A DNA stretch of 64,000 bases from Desmodus rotundus (Eukaryota > Chordata > Mammalia > Chiroptera > Phyllostomidae), in contig NW_026527293.1 in the NCBI RefSeq assembly GCF_022682495.2, positions 24,945 through 88,944 on the forward strand, read 5' to 3'. Of the stretch, positions 22,286-34,879 are shown piece by piece; position 1 is the stretch's first letter, and each line of letters starts with the position of its first letter. Made by a program: the position numbers and the translations under genes. The notes under the pieces were generated by a model that saw only the letters and a list, made by a program, of their open reading frames with translations, was not told the DNA's origin and searched no databases.

Positions 22286-23253
22286 CATTCACCTGCGGCG
22301 AACCCGGGCCCAGTGAGCAAGATCAGGCCCCAGGGCAGGAGCCTGGGGAAGCATCTGGAGCCCTGGTGCCCAGGGCTGGGGAATTTCCCGGGGGCTCTCT
22401 CGTGGTCCAGGTGCCCTCTCTCTCCCGTGGAGTGCCCACGCCATTCCTTAACCACCGCGGGACACCTGCATCCCGAGATAAGCGGCCCTTTGCCTCCAGG
22501 GGCCTCGGACACATGGGGCGGGGGTGCCAGTAAACGGCCTACGTGGAGGCAAACCCGCAGACACCACCGTCCAGTCACCACCACCCCGAAGATCCCCCTG
22601 TTCTTCCATCCGTAAAGGGATCCCCCTTTACGGATGGAAGAACAGGGGGGAGGCCCCCAGGAGATGGCTTTTGTCCGAGCCGGGGCTGGCCAGTTTCGGG
22701 CCCAGACTCGGAACCCCGCATGCGCACCCAGGCCCCTCCACCACAAGCCTCACTCGGGGCAACATGCCCCACCCTTGAGTGACCAGGCCAGGTTCCCAGG
22801 TTCCCTGGGCACATGACCCGGGAAACGGAAGCCCTTCCTGCCACCAGAGGACCTCACATTTTCCCCTGGCCACACTTCCCAGCAGTTCTCCCGCCCCCGC
22901 ATAGGCAGAGTGCCCAGGGAGGACCTGGGGACCTGGGGCCAGGGCTGGGCCCCGCCACGGTTATGCGCCAGGTGAAGAGGGCCAGGCCGGGCGGTCCACA
23001 CCACCGTGGAAGGGTTCTCCAGGGGCGACTCAGGCCTGCGCCCCGCCTGGGCCCCTAAGAGTCTTGCTTTGGCTCAAACTGCCCCACCCTGCCCCGAGGT
23101 GTCAAACTTGGACCCACCTGCCTCCACTCTCTAATATCTGCCCTAAACTACTCGAGAAGGGACTGTGACCAGTGTGACTTCGGTCCCCCAGCGCTCCAAG
23201 GCCCCCCCCAATAAACGCATCCAAGGTCTGGGGTCCTTGGTGTCCACCAATGA
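22286..23253 (+). repeat. Repeat unit 24 (type 4, 968 bp; recombinant)
   Basis: Reads cccagtgagc, tctctctcccg, accgcgggac, ctttgcctcc, cttgagtgacc and cacatgacc, similar to units 33 and 43. From gcggtccacacc (22,991) it matches the end of unit 17. An exchange point therefore lies at about 22,815-22,990. Private ccaggccggg. Confidence 0.97.
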
Positions 23254-24222
23254 CATTCACCTGCGGCGAACCCGGGCCCAGTTGAGCAAGATCAGGCCCC
23301 AGGGCAGGAGCCTGGGGAAGCATCTGGAGCCCTAGTGCCCAGGGCTGGGGAATTTCCCGGGGGCTCTCTCCTGGTCCAGGTGCCCTCTCTCGCCCGTGGA
23401 GTGCCCACGCCATTCCTTAACCACCGCAGGACACCTGCATCCCGAGATAAGCGGCCCTGTGCCTCCAAGGGGCTCGGACACATGGGTCGGGGGTGCCAGT
23501 ACACGGCCTACGTGGAGGCAAACCCGCAGACACCACCGTCCAGTCACCACCACCCCGAAGATCCCCCTGTTCTTCCATCCGTAAAGGGATCCCCCTTTAC
23601 GGATGGTAGAACAGGGGGGAGGCCCCCAGGAGATGGCTTTTGTCCGAGCCGGGGCTGGCCAGTTTCGGGCCCAGACTCGGAACCCCGCATGTGCACCCAG
23701 GCCCCTCCACCACAAGCCTCACTCGGGGCAACATGCCCCACCCTTGAGTAACCAGGCCAGGTTCCCAGGTTCCCTGGGCACGTGACCCGGGAAACGGAAG
23801 CCCTTCCTGCCACCAGAGGACCTCACATTTTCCCCTGGCCACACTTCCCAGCAGTTCTCCCGCCCCCGCATAGGCAGAGTGCCCAGGGAGGACCTGGGGA
23901 CCTGGGGCCAGGGCTGGGCCCCGCCACGGTTATGCGCCAGGTGAAGAGGGCCAGGGCGGGCGGTCCCCACCACCGTGGAAGGGTTCTCCAGGGGCGACTC
24001 AGGCCTGCGCCCCGCCTGGGCCCCTAAGAGTCTTGCTTTGGCTCAAACTGCCCCACCCTGCCCCGAGGTGTCAAACTTGGACCCACCTGCCTCCACTCTC
24101 TAATATCTGCCCTAAACTACTCGAGAAGGGACTGTGACCAGTGCGACTTCGGTCCCCCAGCGCTCCAAGGCCCCCCCCAATAAGCGCATCCAAGGTCTCG
24201 GGTCCTTGGTGTCCGCCAATGA
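23254..24222 (+). repeat. Repeat unit 25 (type 1, twin of unit 18)
   Basis: Same four rare variants as unit 18. Since then it has gained ccaaggggctcgg (alters the CTCF-like match) and atggtagaac (hairpin mismatch). Confidence 0.97.
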
Positions 24223-25191
24223 CATTCACCTGCGGCGAACCCGGGCCCAGTTGAGCAAGATCAGGCCCCAGGGCAGGAGCCTGGGGAAGCATCTGGAGCC
24301 CTGGTGCCCAGGGCTGGGGAATTTCCCGGGGGCTCTCTCGTGGTACAGGTGCCCTCTCTCGCCCGTGGAGTGCCCACGCCATTCCTTAACCACCGCAGGA
24401 CACCTGCATCCCGCGATAAGCGGCCCTGTGCCTCCAGGGGGCTCGGACACATGGGGCGGGGGTGCCAGTAAATGGCCTATGTGGAGGCAAACCCGCAGAC
24501 ACCACCGTCCAGTCACCACCACCCCGAAGATCCCCCTGTTCTTCCATCCGTAAAGGGATCCCCCTTTACGGATGGAAGAACAGGGGGGAGGCCCCCAGGA
24601 GATGGCTTTTGTCCGAGCCGGGGCTGGCCAGTTTCGGGCCCAGACTCGGAACCCCGCATGCGCACCCAGGCCCCTCCACCACAAGCCTCACTCGGGGCAA
24701 CATGCCCCACCCTTGAGTAACCAGGCCAGGTTCCCAGGTTTCCTGGGCACGTGACCCGGGAAACGGAAGCCCTTCCTGCCACCAGAGGACCTCACATTTT
24801 CCCCTGGCCACACTTCCCAGCAGTTCTCCCGCCCCCGCATAGGCAGAGTGCCCAGGGAGGACCTGGGGACCTGGGGCCAGGGCTGGGCCCCGCCACGGTT
24901 ATGCGCCAGGTGAAGAGGGCCAGGGCGGGCGGTCCCCACCACCGTGGAAGGGTTCTCCAGGGGCGACTCAGGCCTGCGCCCCGCCTGGGCCCCTAAGAGT
25001 CTTGCTTTGGCTCAAACTGCCCCACCCTGCCCCGACGTGTCAAACTTGGACCCACCTGCCTCCACTCTCTAATATCTGCCCTAAACTACTCCATAAGGGA
25101 CTGTGACCAGTGCGACTTCGGTCCCTCAACGCTCCAAGGCCCCCCCGAATAAACGCATCCAAGGTCTGGGGTCCTTGGTGTCCGCCAATGA
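24223..25191 (+). repeat. Repeat unit 26 (type 3, twin of unit 19)
   Basis: Gtggtacagg and catcccgcgat as in unit 19. Ends with ctccataag, tccctcaacgc and a private ccccccgaataaac. Confidence 0.97.
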
Positions 25192-26160
25192 CATTCACCT
25201 GCGGCGAACCCGGGCCCAGTTGAGCAAGATCAGGCCCCAGGGCAGGAGCCTGGGGAAGCATCTGGAGCCCTGGTGCCCAGGGCTGGGGAATTTCCCGGGG
25301 GCTCTCTCGTGGTCCAGGTGCCCTCTCTCGCCCGTGGAGTGCCCACGCCATTCCTTAACCACCGCAGGACACCTGCATCCCGAGATAAGCGGCCCTGTGC
25401 CTCCAGGGGGCTCGGACACATGGGGCGGGGGTGCCAGTACACGGCCTACGTGGAGGCAAACACGCAGACACCACCGTCCAGTCACCACCACCCCGAAGAT
25501 CCCCCTGTTCTTCCATCCGTAAAGGGATCCCCCTTTACGGATGGAAGAACAGGGGGGAGGCCCCCAGGAGATGGCTTTTGTCCGAGCCGGGGCTGGCCAG
25601 TTTCGGGCCCAGACTCGGAACCCCGCATGCGCACCCAGGCCCCTCCACCACAAGCCTCACTCGGGGCAACATGCCCCACCCTTGAGTAACCAGGCCAGGT
25701 TCCCAGGTTCCCTGGGCACGTGACCCGGGAAACGGAAGCCCTTCCTGCCACCAGAGGACCTCACATTTTCCCCTGGCCACACTTCCCAGCAGTTCTCCCG
25801 CCCCCGCATAGGCAGAGTGCCCAGGGAGGACCTGGGGACCTGGGGCCAGGGCTGGGCCCCGCCACGGTTATGCGCCAGGTGAAGAGGGCCAGGGCGGGCG
25901 GTCCCCACCACCGTGGAAGGGTTCTCCAGGGGCGACTCAGGCCTGCACCCCGCCTGGGCCCCTAAGAGTCTTGCTTTGGCTCAAACTGCCCCACCCTGCC
26001 CCGAGATGTCAAACTTGGACCCACCTGCCTCCACTCTCTAATATCTGCCCTAAACTACTCGAGAAGGGACTGTGACCAGTGCGACTTCGGTCCCCCAGCG
26101 CTCCAAGGCCCCCCCCAATAAACGCATCCAAGGTCTGGGGTCCTTGGTGTCCACCAATGA
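25192..26160 (+). repeat. Repeat unit 27 (type 1h, twin of unit 20)
   Basis: Caaacacgcag, cctgcaccccg and ccgagatgtc as in unit 20. No private difference from unit 20 noted by eye within the body. Confidence 0.97.
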
Positions 26161-27129
26161 CATTCACCTGCGGCGAACCCGGGCCCAGTTGAGCAAGATC
26201 AGGCCCCAGGGCAGGAGCCTGGGGAAGCCTCTGGAGCCCTGGTGCCCAGGGCTGGGGAATTTCCCGGGGGCTCTCTCGTGGTCCAGGTGCCCTCTCTCGC
26301 CCGTGGAGTGCCCACGCCATTCCTTAACCACCGCAGGACACCTGCATCCCGAGATAAGCGGCCCTGTGCCTCCAGGGGGCTCGGACACATGGGGCGGGGG
26401 TGCCAGTAAATGGCCTATGTGGAGGCAATCCCGCAGACACCACCGTCCAGTCACCACCACCCCGAAGATCCCCCTGTTCTTCCATCCGTAAAGGGATCCC
26501 CCTTTACGGATGGAAGAACAGGGGGGAGGCCCCCAGGAGATGGCTTTTGTCCGAGCCGGGGCTGGCCAGTTTCGGGCCCAGACTCGGAACCCCGCATGCG
26601 CACCCAGGCCCCTCCACCACAAGCCTCACTCGGGGCAACATGCCCCACCCTTGAGTAACCAGGCCAGGTTCCCAGGTTCCCTGGGCACGTGACCCGGGAA
26701 ACGGAAGCCCTTCCTGCCACCAGAGGACCTCACATTTTCCCCTGGCCACACTTCCCAGCAGTTCTCCCGCCCCCGCATAGGCAGAGTGCCCAGGGAGGAC
26801 CTGGGGACCTGGGGCCAGGGCTGGGCCCCGCCACGGTTATGCGCCAGGTGAAGAGGGCCAGGGCGGGCGGTCCCCACCACCGTGGAAGGGTTCTCCAGGG
26901 GCGACTCAGGCCTGTGCCCCGCCTGGGCCCCTAAGAGTCTTGCTTTGGCTCAAACTGCCCCACCCTGCCCCGAGGTGTCAAACTTGGACCCACCTGCCTC
27001 CACTCTCTAATATCTGCCCTAAACTACTCGAGAAGGGACTGTGACCAGTGCGACTTCGGTCCCCCAGCGCTCCAAGGCCCCCCCCAATAAACGCATCCAA
27101 GGTCTGGGGTCTTTGGTGTCCACCAATGA
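26161..27129 (+). repeat. Repeat unit 28 (type 2, twin of unit 21)
   Basis: Gaagcctctgg, cctgtgccccg and ggtctttgg as in unit 21, without that unit's catgtgcc change. Confidence 0.97.
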
Positions 27130-28098
27130 CATTCACCTGCGGCGAACCCGGGCCCAGTTGAGCAAGATCAGGCCCCAGGGCAGGAGCCTGGGGAAGCCTC
27201 TGGAGCCCTGGTGCCCAGGGCTGGGGAATTTCCCGGGGGCTCTCTCGTGGTCCAGGTGCCCTCTCTCGCCCGTGGAGTGCCCACGCCATTCCTTAACCAC
27301 CGCAGGACACCTGCATCCCGAGATAAGCGGCCCTGTGCTTCCAGGGGGCTCGGACACATGGGGCGGGGGTGCCAGTAAATGGCCTATGTGGAGGCAATCC
27401 CGCAGACACCACCGTCCAGTCACCACCACCCCGAAGATCCCCCTGTTCTTCCATCCGTAAAGGGATCCCCCTTTACGGATGGAAGAACAGGGGGGAGGCC
27501 CCCAGGAGATGGCTTTTGTCCGAGCCGGGGCTGGCCAGTTTCGGGCCCAGACTCGGAACCCCGCATGCGCACCCAGTCCCCTCCTCCACAAGCCTCACTC
27601 GGGGCAACATGCCCCACCCTTGAGTAACCAGGCCAGGTTCCCAGGTTCCCTGGGCACGTGACCCGGGAAACGGAAGCCCTTCCTGCCACCAGAGGACCTC
27701 ACATTTTCCCCTGGCCACACTTCCCAGCAGTTCTCCCGCCCCCGCATAGGCAGAGTGCCCAGGGAGGACCTGGGGACCTGGGGCCAGGGCTGGGCCCCGC
27801 CACGGTTATGCGCCAGGTGAAGAGGGCCAGGGCGGGCGGTCCCCACCACCGTGGAAGGGTTCTCCAGGGGCGACTCAGGCCTGCGCCCCGCCTGGGCCCC
27901 TAAGAGTCTTGCTTTGGCTCAAACTGCCCCACCCTGCCCCGAGGTGTCAAACTTGGACCCACCTGCCTCCACTCTCTAATATCTGCCCTAAACTACTCGA
28001 GAAGGGACTGTGACCAGTGCGACTTCGGTCCCCCAGCGCTCCAAGGCCCCCCCCAATAAGCGCATCCAAGGTCTCGGGTCCTTGGTGTCCGCCAATGA
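27130..28098 (+). repeat. Repeat unit 29 (type 2, twin of unit 22)
   Basis: Cccctcctccac as in unit 22. Differs by gaagcctctgg, ctgtgcttcc and cacccagtcccc. Ends with ccaataagcgc. Confidence 0.97.
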
Positions 28099-29067
28099 CA
28101 TTCACCTGCGGCGAACCCGGGCCCAGTTGAGCAAGATCAGGCCCCAGGGCAGGAGCCTGGGGAAGCATCTGGAGCCCTGGTGCCCAGGGCTGGGGAATTT
28201 CCCGGGGGCTCTCTCGTGGTCCAGGTGCCCTCTCTCGCCCGTGGAGTGCCCACGCCATTCCTTAACCACCGCAGGACACCTGCATCCCCAGATAAGCGGC
28301 CCTGTGCCTCCAGGGGGCTCGGACACATGGGGCGGGGGTGCCAGTAAATGGCCTATGTGGAGGCAATCCCGCAGACACCACCGTCCAGTCACCACCACCC
28401 CGAAGATCCCCCTGTTCTTCCATCCGTAAAGGGATCCCCCTTTACGGATGGAAGAACAGGGGGGAGGCCCCCAGGAGATGGCTTTTGTCCGAGCCGGGGC
28501 TGGCCAGTTTCGGGCCCAGACTCGGAACCCCGCATGCGCACCCAGGCCCCTCCACCACAAGCCTCACTCGGGGCAACATGCCCCACCCTTGAGTAACCAG
28601 GCCAGGTTCCCAGGTTCCCTGGGCACGTGACCCGGGAAACGGAAGCCCTTCCTGCCACCAGAGGACCTCACATTTTCCCCTGGCCACACTTCCCAGCAGT
28701 TCTCCCGCCCCCGCATAGGCAGAGTGCCCAGGGAGGACCTGGGGACCTGGGGCCAGGGCTGGGCCCCGCCACGGTTATGCGCCAGGTGAAGAGGGCCAGG
28801 GCGGGCGGTCCCCACCACCGTGGAAGGGTTCTCCAGGGGCGACTCAGGCCTGCGCCCCGCCTGGGCCCCTAAGAGTCTTGCTTTGGCTCAAACTGCCCCA
28901 CCCTGCCCCGAGATGTCAAACTTGGACCCACCTGCCTCCACTCTCTAATATCTGCCCTAAACTACTCGAGAAGGGACTGTGACCAGTGCGACTTCGGTCC
29001 CCCAGCGCTCCAAGGCCCCCCCCAATAAACGCATCCAAGGTCTGGGGTCCTTGGTGTCCACCAATGA
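28099..29067 (+). repeat. Repeat unit 30 (type 2, twin of unit 23)
   Basis: Catccccag with agggggctcgg, then ccgagatgtc. Last unit of the second copy of the 7-unit-spaced block. The following boundary reads gtgtccaccaatg, where unit 23 is followed by gtgtccgccaatg. Confidence 0.97.
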
Positions 29068-30036
29068 CATTCACCTGCGGCGAACCCGGGCCCAGTTGAG
29101 CAAGATCAGGCCCCAGGGCAGGAGCCTGGGGAAGCCTCTGGAGCCCTGGTGCCCAGGGCTGGGGAATTTCCCGGGGGCTCTCTCGTGGTCCAGGTGCCCT
29201 CTCTCTCCCGTGGAGTGCCCACGCCATTCCTTAACCACCGCAGGACACCTGCATCCCGAGATAAGCGGCCCTGTGCCTCCAGGGGGCTCGGACACATGGG
29301 GCGGGGGTGCCAGTAAATGGCCTATGTGGAGGCAATCCCGCAGACACCACCGTCCAGTCACCACCACCCCGAAGATCCCCCTGTTCTTCCATCCGTAAAG
29401 GGATCCCCCTTTACGGATGGAAGAACAGGGGGGAGGCCCCCAGGAGATGGCTTTTGTCCGAGCCGGGGCTGGCCAGTTTCGGGCCCAGACTCGGAACCCC
29501 GCATGCGCACCCAGGCCCCTCCACCACAAGCCTCACTCGGGGCAACATGCCCCACCCTTGAGTAACCAGGCCAGGTTCCCAGGTTCCCTGGGCACGTGAC
29601 CCGGGAAACGGAAGCCCTTCCTGCCACCAGAGGACCTCACATTTTCCCCTGGCCACACTTCCCAGCAGTTCTCCCGCCCCCGCATAGGCAGAGTGCCCAG
29701 GGAGGACCTGGGGACCTGGGGCCAGGGCTCGGCCCAGCCACGGTTATGCGCCAGGTGAAGAGGGCCAGGGCGGGCGGTCCCCACCACCGTGGAAGGGTTC
29801 TCCAGGGGCGACTCAGGCCTGCGCCCCGCCTGGGCCCCTAAGAGTCTTGCTTTGGCTCAAACTGCCCCACCCTGCCCCGAGGTGTCAAACTTGGACCCAC
29901 CTGCCTCCACTCTCTAATATCTGCCCTAAACTACTCGAGAAGGGACTGTGACCAGTGCGACTTCGGTCCCCCAGCGCTCCAAGGCCCCTCCCAATAAACG
30001 CATCCAAGGTCTCCGGTCCTTGGTGTCCGCCAATGA
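29068..30036 (+). repeat. Repeat unit 31 (type 2)
   Basis: Gaagcctctgg with tctctctcccg. First unit reading cagggctcggcccagcc, which removes the last G-run of the G4 motif. Ends with cccctcccaataa and ggtctccggtcc. Confidence 0.97.
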
Positions 30037-31005
30037 CATTCACCTGCGGCGAACCCGGGCCCAGTTGAGCAAGATCAGGCCCCAGGGCAGGAGCCTGGGG
30101 AAGCATCTGGAGCCCTGGTGCCCAGGGCTGGGGAATTTCCCGGGGGCTCTCTCGTGGTCCAGGTGCCCTCTCTCGCCCGTGGAGTGCCCACCCCATTCCT
30201 TAACCACCGCAGGACACCTGCATCCCGAGATAAGCGGCCCTTTGCCTCCAGGGGCCTCGGACACATGGGGCGGGGGTGCCAGTAAACGGCCTACGTGGAG
30301 GCAAACCCGCAGACACCACCGTCCAGTCACCACCACCCCGAAGATCCCCCTGTTCTTCCATCCGTAAAGGGATCCCCCTTTACGGATGGAAGAACAGGGG
30401 GGAGGCCCCCAGGAGATGGCTTTTGTCCGAGCCGGGGCTGGCCAGTTTCGGGCCCAGACTCGGAACCCCGCATGCGCACCCAGGCCCCTCCACCACAAGC
30501 CTCACTCGGGGCAACATGCCCCACCCTTGAGTAACCAGGCCAGGTTCCCAGGTTTCCTGGGCACATGACCCGGGAAACGGAAGCCCTTCATGCCACCAGA
30601 GGACCTCACATTTTCCCCTGGCCACACTTCCCAGCAGTTCTCCCGCCCCCGCATAGGCAGAGTGCCCAGGGAGGACCTGGGGACCTGGGGCCAGGGCTGG
30701 GCCCCGCCACGGTTATGCGCCAGGTGAAGAGGGCCAGGGCGGGCGGTCCCCACCACCGTGGAAGGGTTCTCCAGGGGCGACTCAGGCCTGCGCCCCGCCT
30801 GGGCCCCTAAGAGTCTTGCTTTGGCTCAAACTGCCCCACCCTGCCCCGAGGTGTCAAACTTGGACCCACCTGCCTCCACTCTCTAATATCTGCCCTAAAC
30901 TACTCGAGAAGGGAATGTGACCAGTGCGACTTCGGTCCCTCAGCGCTCCAAGGCCCCCCCCAATAAACGCATCCAAGGTCTGGGGTCCTTGGTGTCCGCC
31001 AATGA
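30037..31005 (+). repeat. Repeat unit 32 (type 4)
   Basis: Reads cccaccccattcc, ctttgcctcc, aggggcctcgg, ggtttcctgggcacatgacc (E-box lost) and cccttcatgcc. Ends with tccctcagcg; private gggaatgtgacc. Confidence 0.97.
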
Positions 31006-31973
31006 CATTCACCTGCGGCGAACCCGGGCCCAGTGAGCAAGATCAGGCCCCAGGGCAGGAGCCTGGGGAAGCATCTGGAGCCCTGGTGCCCAGGGCTGGG
31101 GAATTTCCCGGGGGCTCTCTCGTGGTCCAGGTGCCCTCTCTCTCCCGTGGAGTGCCCACGCCATTCCTTAACCACCGCGGGACACCTGCATCCCGAGATA
31201 AGCGGCCCTTTGCCTCCAGGGGCCTCGGACACATGGGGCGGGGGTGCCAGTAAACGGCCTACGTGGAGGCAAACCCGCAGACACCACCGTCCAGTCACCA
31301 CCACCCCGAAGATCCCCCTGTTCTTCCATCCGTAAAGGGATCCCCCTTTACGGATGGAAGAACAGGGGGGAGGCCCCCAGGAGATGGCTTTTGTCCGAGC
31401 CGGGGCTGGCCAGTTTCGGGCCCAGACTCGGAACCCCGCATGCGCACCCAGGCCCCTCCACCACAAGCCTCACTCGGGGCACCATGCCCCACCCTTGAGT
31501 AACCAGGCCAGGTTCCCAGGTTTCCTGGGCACATGACCCGGGAAACGGAAGCCCTTCATGCCACCAGAGGACCTCACATTTTCCCCTGGCCACACTTCCC
31601 AGCAGTTCTCCCGCCCCCGCATAGGCAGAGTGCCCAGGGAGGACCTGGGGACCTGGGGCCAGGGCTGGGCCCCGCCACGGTTATGCGCCAGGTGAAGAGG
31701 GCCAGGGCGGGCGGTCCCCACCACCGTGGAAGGGTTCTCCAGGGGCGACTCAGGCCTGCGCCCCGCCTGGGCCCCTAAGAGTCTTGCTTTGGCTCAAACT
31801 GCTCCACCCTGCCCCGAGGTGTCAAACTTGGACCCACCTGCCTCCACTCTCTAATATCTGCCCTAAACTACTCGAGAAGGGACTGTGACCAGTGCGACTT
31901 CGGTCCCTCAGCGCTCCAAGGCCCCCCCCAATAAACGCATCCAAGGTCTGGGGTCCTTGGTGTCCGCCAATGA
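31006..31973 (+). repeat. Repeat unit 33 (type 4, 968 bp)
   Basis: Cccagtgagc, tctctctcccg, accgcgggac. The 3' half carries ggggcaccatgcc, cacatgacc, cccttcatgcc and actgctccacc, a set that recurs in units 45 and 66. Confidence 0.97.
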
Positions 31974-32941
31974 CATTCACCTGCGGCGAACCCGGGCCCA
32001 GTGAGCAAGATCAGGCCCCAGGGCAGGAGCCTGGGGAAGCATCTGGAGCCCTGGTGCCCAGGGCTGGGGAATTTCCCGGGGGCTCTCTCGTGGTCCAGGT
32101 GCCCTCTCTCTCCCGTGGAGTGCCCACGCCATTCCTTAACCACCGCAGGACACCTGCATCCCCAGATAAGCGGCCCTTTGCCTCCAGGGGCCTCGGACAC
32201 ATGGGGCGGGGGTGCCAGTAAACGGCCTACGTGGAGGCAAACCCGCAGACACCACCGTCCAGTCACCACCACCCCGAAGATCCCCCTGTTCTTCCATCCG
32301 TAAAGGGATCCCCCTTTACGGATGGAAGAACAGGGGGGAGGCCCCCAGGAGATGGCTTTTGTCCGAGCCGGGGCTGGCCAGTTTCGGGCCCAGACTCGGA
32401 ACCCCGCATGCGCACCCAGGCCCCTCCACCACAAGCCTCACTCGGGGCAACATGCCCCACCCTTGAGTAACCAGGCCAGGTTCCCAGGTTCCCTGGGCAC
32501 ATGACCCGGGAAACGGAAGCCCTTCCTGCCACCAGAGGACCTCACATTTTCCCCTGGCCACACTTCCCAGCAGTTCTCCCGCCCCCGCATAGGCAGAGTG
32601 CCCAGGGAGGACCTGGGGACCTGGGGCCAGGGCTGGGCCCCGCCACGGTTATGCGCCAGGTGAAGAGGGCCAGGGCGGGCGGTCCCCACCACCGTGGAAG
32701 GGTTCTCCAGGGGCGACTCAGGCCTGCGCCCCGCCTGGGCCCCTAAGAGTCTTGCTTTGGCTCAAACTGCCCCACCCTGCCCCGAGGTGTCAAACTTGGA
32801 CCCACCTGCCTCCACTCTCTAATATCTGCCCTAAACTACTCCAGAAGGGACTGTGACCAGTGCGACTTCGGTCCCCCAGCGCTCCAAGGCCCCCCCCAAT
32901 AAGCGCATCCAAGGTCTCGGGTCCTTGGTGTCCGCCAATGA
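31974..32941 (+). repeat. Repeat unit 34 (type 4, 968 bp)
   Basis: Cccagtgagc, tctctctcccg, catccccag, ctttgcctcc, cacatgacc but cccttcctgcc. Ends with ctccagaag and ccaataagcgc. Confidence 0.97.
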
Positions 32942-33910
32942 CATTCACCTGCGGCGAACCCGGGCCCAGTTGAGCAAGATCAGGCCCCAGGGCAGGAGCC
33001 TGGGGAAGCATCTGGAGCCCTGGTGCCCAGGGCTGGGGAATTTCCCGGGTGCTCTCTCGTGGTCCAGGTGCCCTCTCTCGCCCGTGGAGTGCCCACGCCA
33101 TTCCTTAACCACCGCAGGACACCTGCATCCCCAGATAAGCGGCCCTGTGCCTCCAGGGGGCTCGGACACATGGGGCGGGGGTGCCAGTAAATGGCCTATG
33201 TGGAGGCAATCCCGCAGACACCACCGTCCAGTCACCACCACCCCGAAGATCCCCCTGTTCTTCCATCCGTAAAGGGATCCCCCTTTACGGATGGAAGAAC
33301 AGGGGGGAGGCCCCCAGGAGATGGCTTTTGTCCGAGCCGGGGCTGGCCAGTTTCGGGCCCAGACTCGGAACCCCGCATGCGCACCCAGGCCCCTCCACCA
33401 CAAGCCTCACTCGGGGCAACATGCCCCACCCTTGAGTAACCAGGCCAGGTTCCCAGGTTCCCTGGGCACGTGACCCGGGAAACGGAAGCCCTTCCTGCCA
33501 CCAGAGGACCTCACATTTTCCCCTGGCCACACTTCCCAGCAGTTCTCCCGCCCCCGCATAGGCAGAGTGCCCAGGGAGGACCTGGGGACCTGGGGCCAGG
33601 GCTGGGCCCCGCCACGGTTATGCGCCAGGTGAAGAGGGCCAGGGCGGGCGGTCCCCACCACCGTGGAAGGGTTCTCCAGGGGCGACTCAGGCCTGCGCCC
33701 CGCCTGGGCCCCTAAGAGTCTTGCTTTGGCTCAAACTGCCCCACCCTGCCCCGAGGTGTCAAACTTGGACCCACCTGCCTCCACTCTCTAATATCTGCCC
33801 TAAACTACTCGAGAAGGGACTGTGACCAGTGCGACTTCGGTCCCCCAGCGCTCCAAGGCCCCCCCCAATAAACGCATCCAAGGTCTGGGGTCCTTGGTGT
33901 CCACCAATGA
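32942..33910 (+). repeat. Repeat unit 35 (type 2)
   Basis: Catccccag with agggggctcgg, like units 23, 30 and 51; cccgggtgctc as in unit 2. Hairpin intact. Confidence 0.97.
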
Positions 33911-34879
33911 CATTCACCTGCGGCGAACCCGGGCCCAGTTGAGCAAGATCAGGCCCCAGGGCAGGAGCCTGGGGAAGCCTCTGGAGCCCTGGTGCCCAGG
34001 GCTGGGGAATTTCCCGGGGGCTCTCTCGTGGTCCAGGTGCCCTCTCTCGCCCGTGGAGTGCCCACGCCATTCCTTAACCACCGCAGGACACCTGCATCCC
34101 CAGATAAGCGGCCCTGTGCCTCCAGGGGGCTCAGACACATGGGGCGGGGGTGCCAGTAAATGGCCTATGTGGAGGCAATCCCGCAGACACCACCGTCCAG
34201 TCACCACCACCCCGAAGATCCCCCTGTTCTTCCATCCGTAAAGGGATCCCCCTTTACGGATGGAAGAACAGGGGGGAGGCCCCCAGGAGATGGCTTTTGT
34301 CCGAGCCGGGGCTGGCCAGTTTCGGGCCCAGACTCGGAACCCCGCATGCGCACCCAGGCCCCTCCACCACAAGCCTCACTCGGGGCAACATGCCCCACCC
34401 TTGAGTAACCAGGCCAGGTTCCCAGGTTCCCTGGGCACGTGACCCGGGAAACGGAAGCCCTTCCTGCCACCAGAGGACCTCACATTTTCCCCTGGCCACA
34501 CTTCCCAGCAGTTCTCCCGCCCTCGCATAGGCAGAGTGCCCAGGGAGGACCTGGGGACCTGGGGCCAGGGCTGGGCCCCGCCACGGTTATGCGCCAGGTG
34601 AAGAGGGCCAGGGCGGGCGGTCCCCACCACCGTGGAAGGGTTCTCCAGGGGCGACTCAGGCCTGTGCCCCGCCTGGGCCCCTAAGAGTCTTGCTTTGGCT
34701 CAAACTGCCCCACCCTGCCCCGAGGTGTCAAACTTGGACCCACCTGCCTCCACTCTCTAATATCTGCCCTAAACTACTCGAGAAGGGACTGTGACCAGTG
34801 CGACTTCGGTCCCCCAGCGCTCCAAGGCCCCCCCCAATAAACGCATCCAAGGTCTGGGGTCCTTGGTGTCCACCAATGA
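33911..34879 (+). repeat. Repeat unit 36 (type 2; first of trimer 36-38)
   Basis: Gaagcctctgg, catccccag and private gggggctcagac. Reads cccgccctcgc, shared with units 38 and 49, and ends with cctgtgccccg. Confidence 0.97.

Larger units (their letters stand above)
22813..29059 (+). repeat. Higher-order block A, second copy (end of unit 24 to end of unit 30)
   Basis: Second copy of the block, differing from the first at fewer than about a dozen sites noticed by eye. The certain shared stretch is about 22,998-28,913. The upstream flank within unit 24 belongs to a different subfamily from unit 17, so one flank has been exchanged. Confidence 0.9.
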
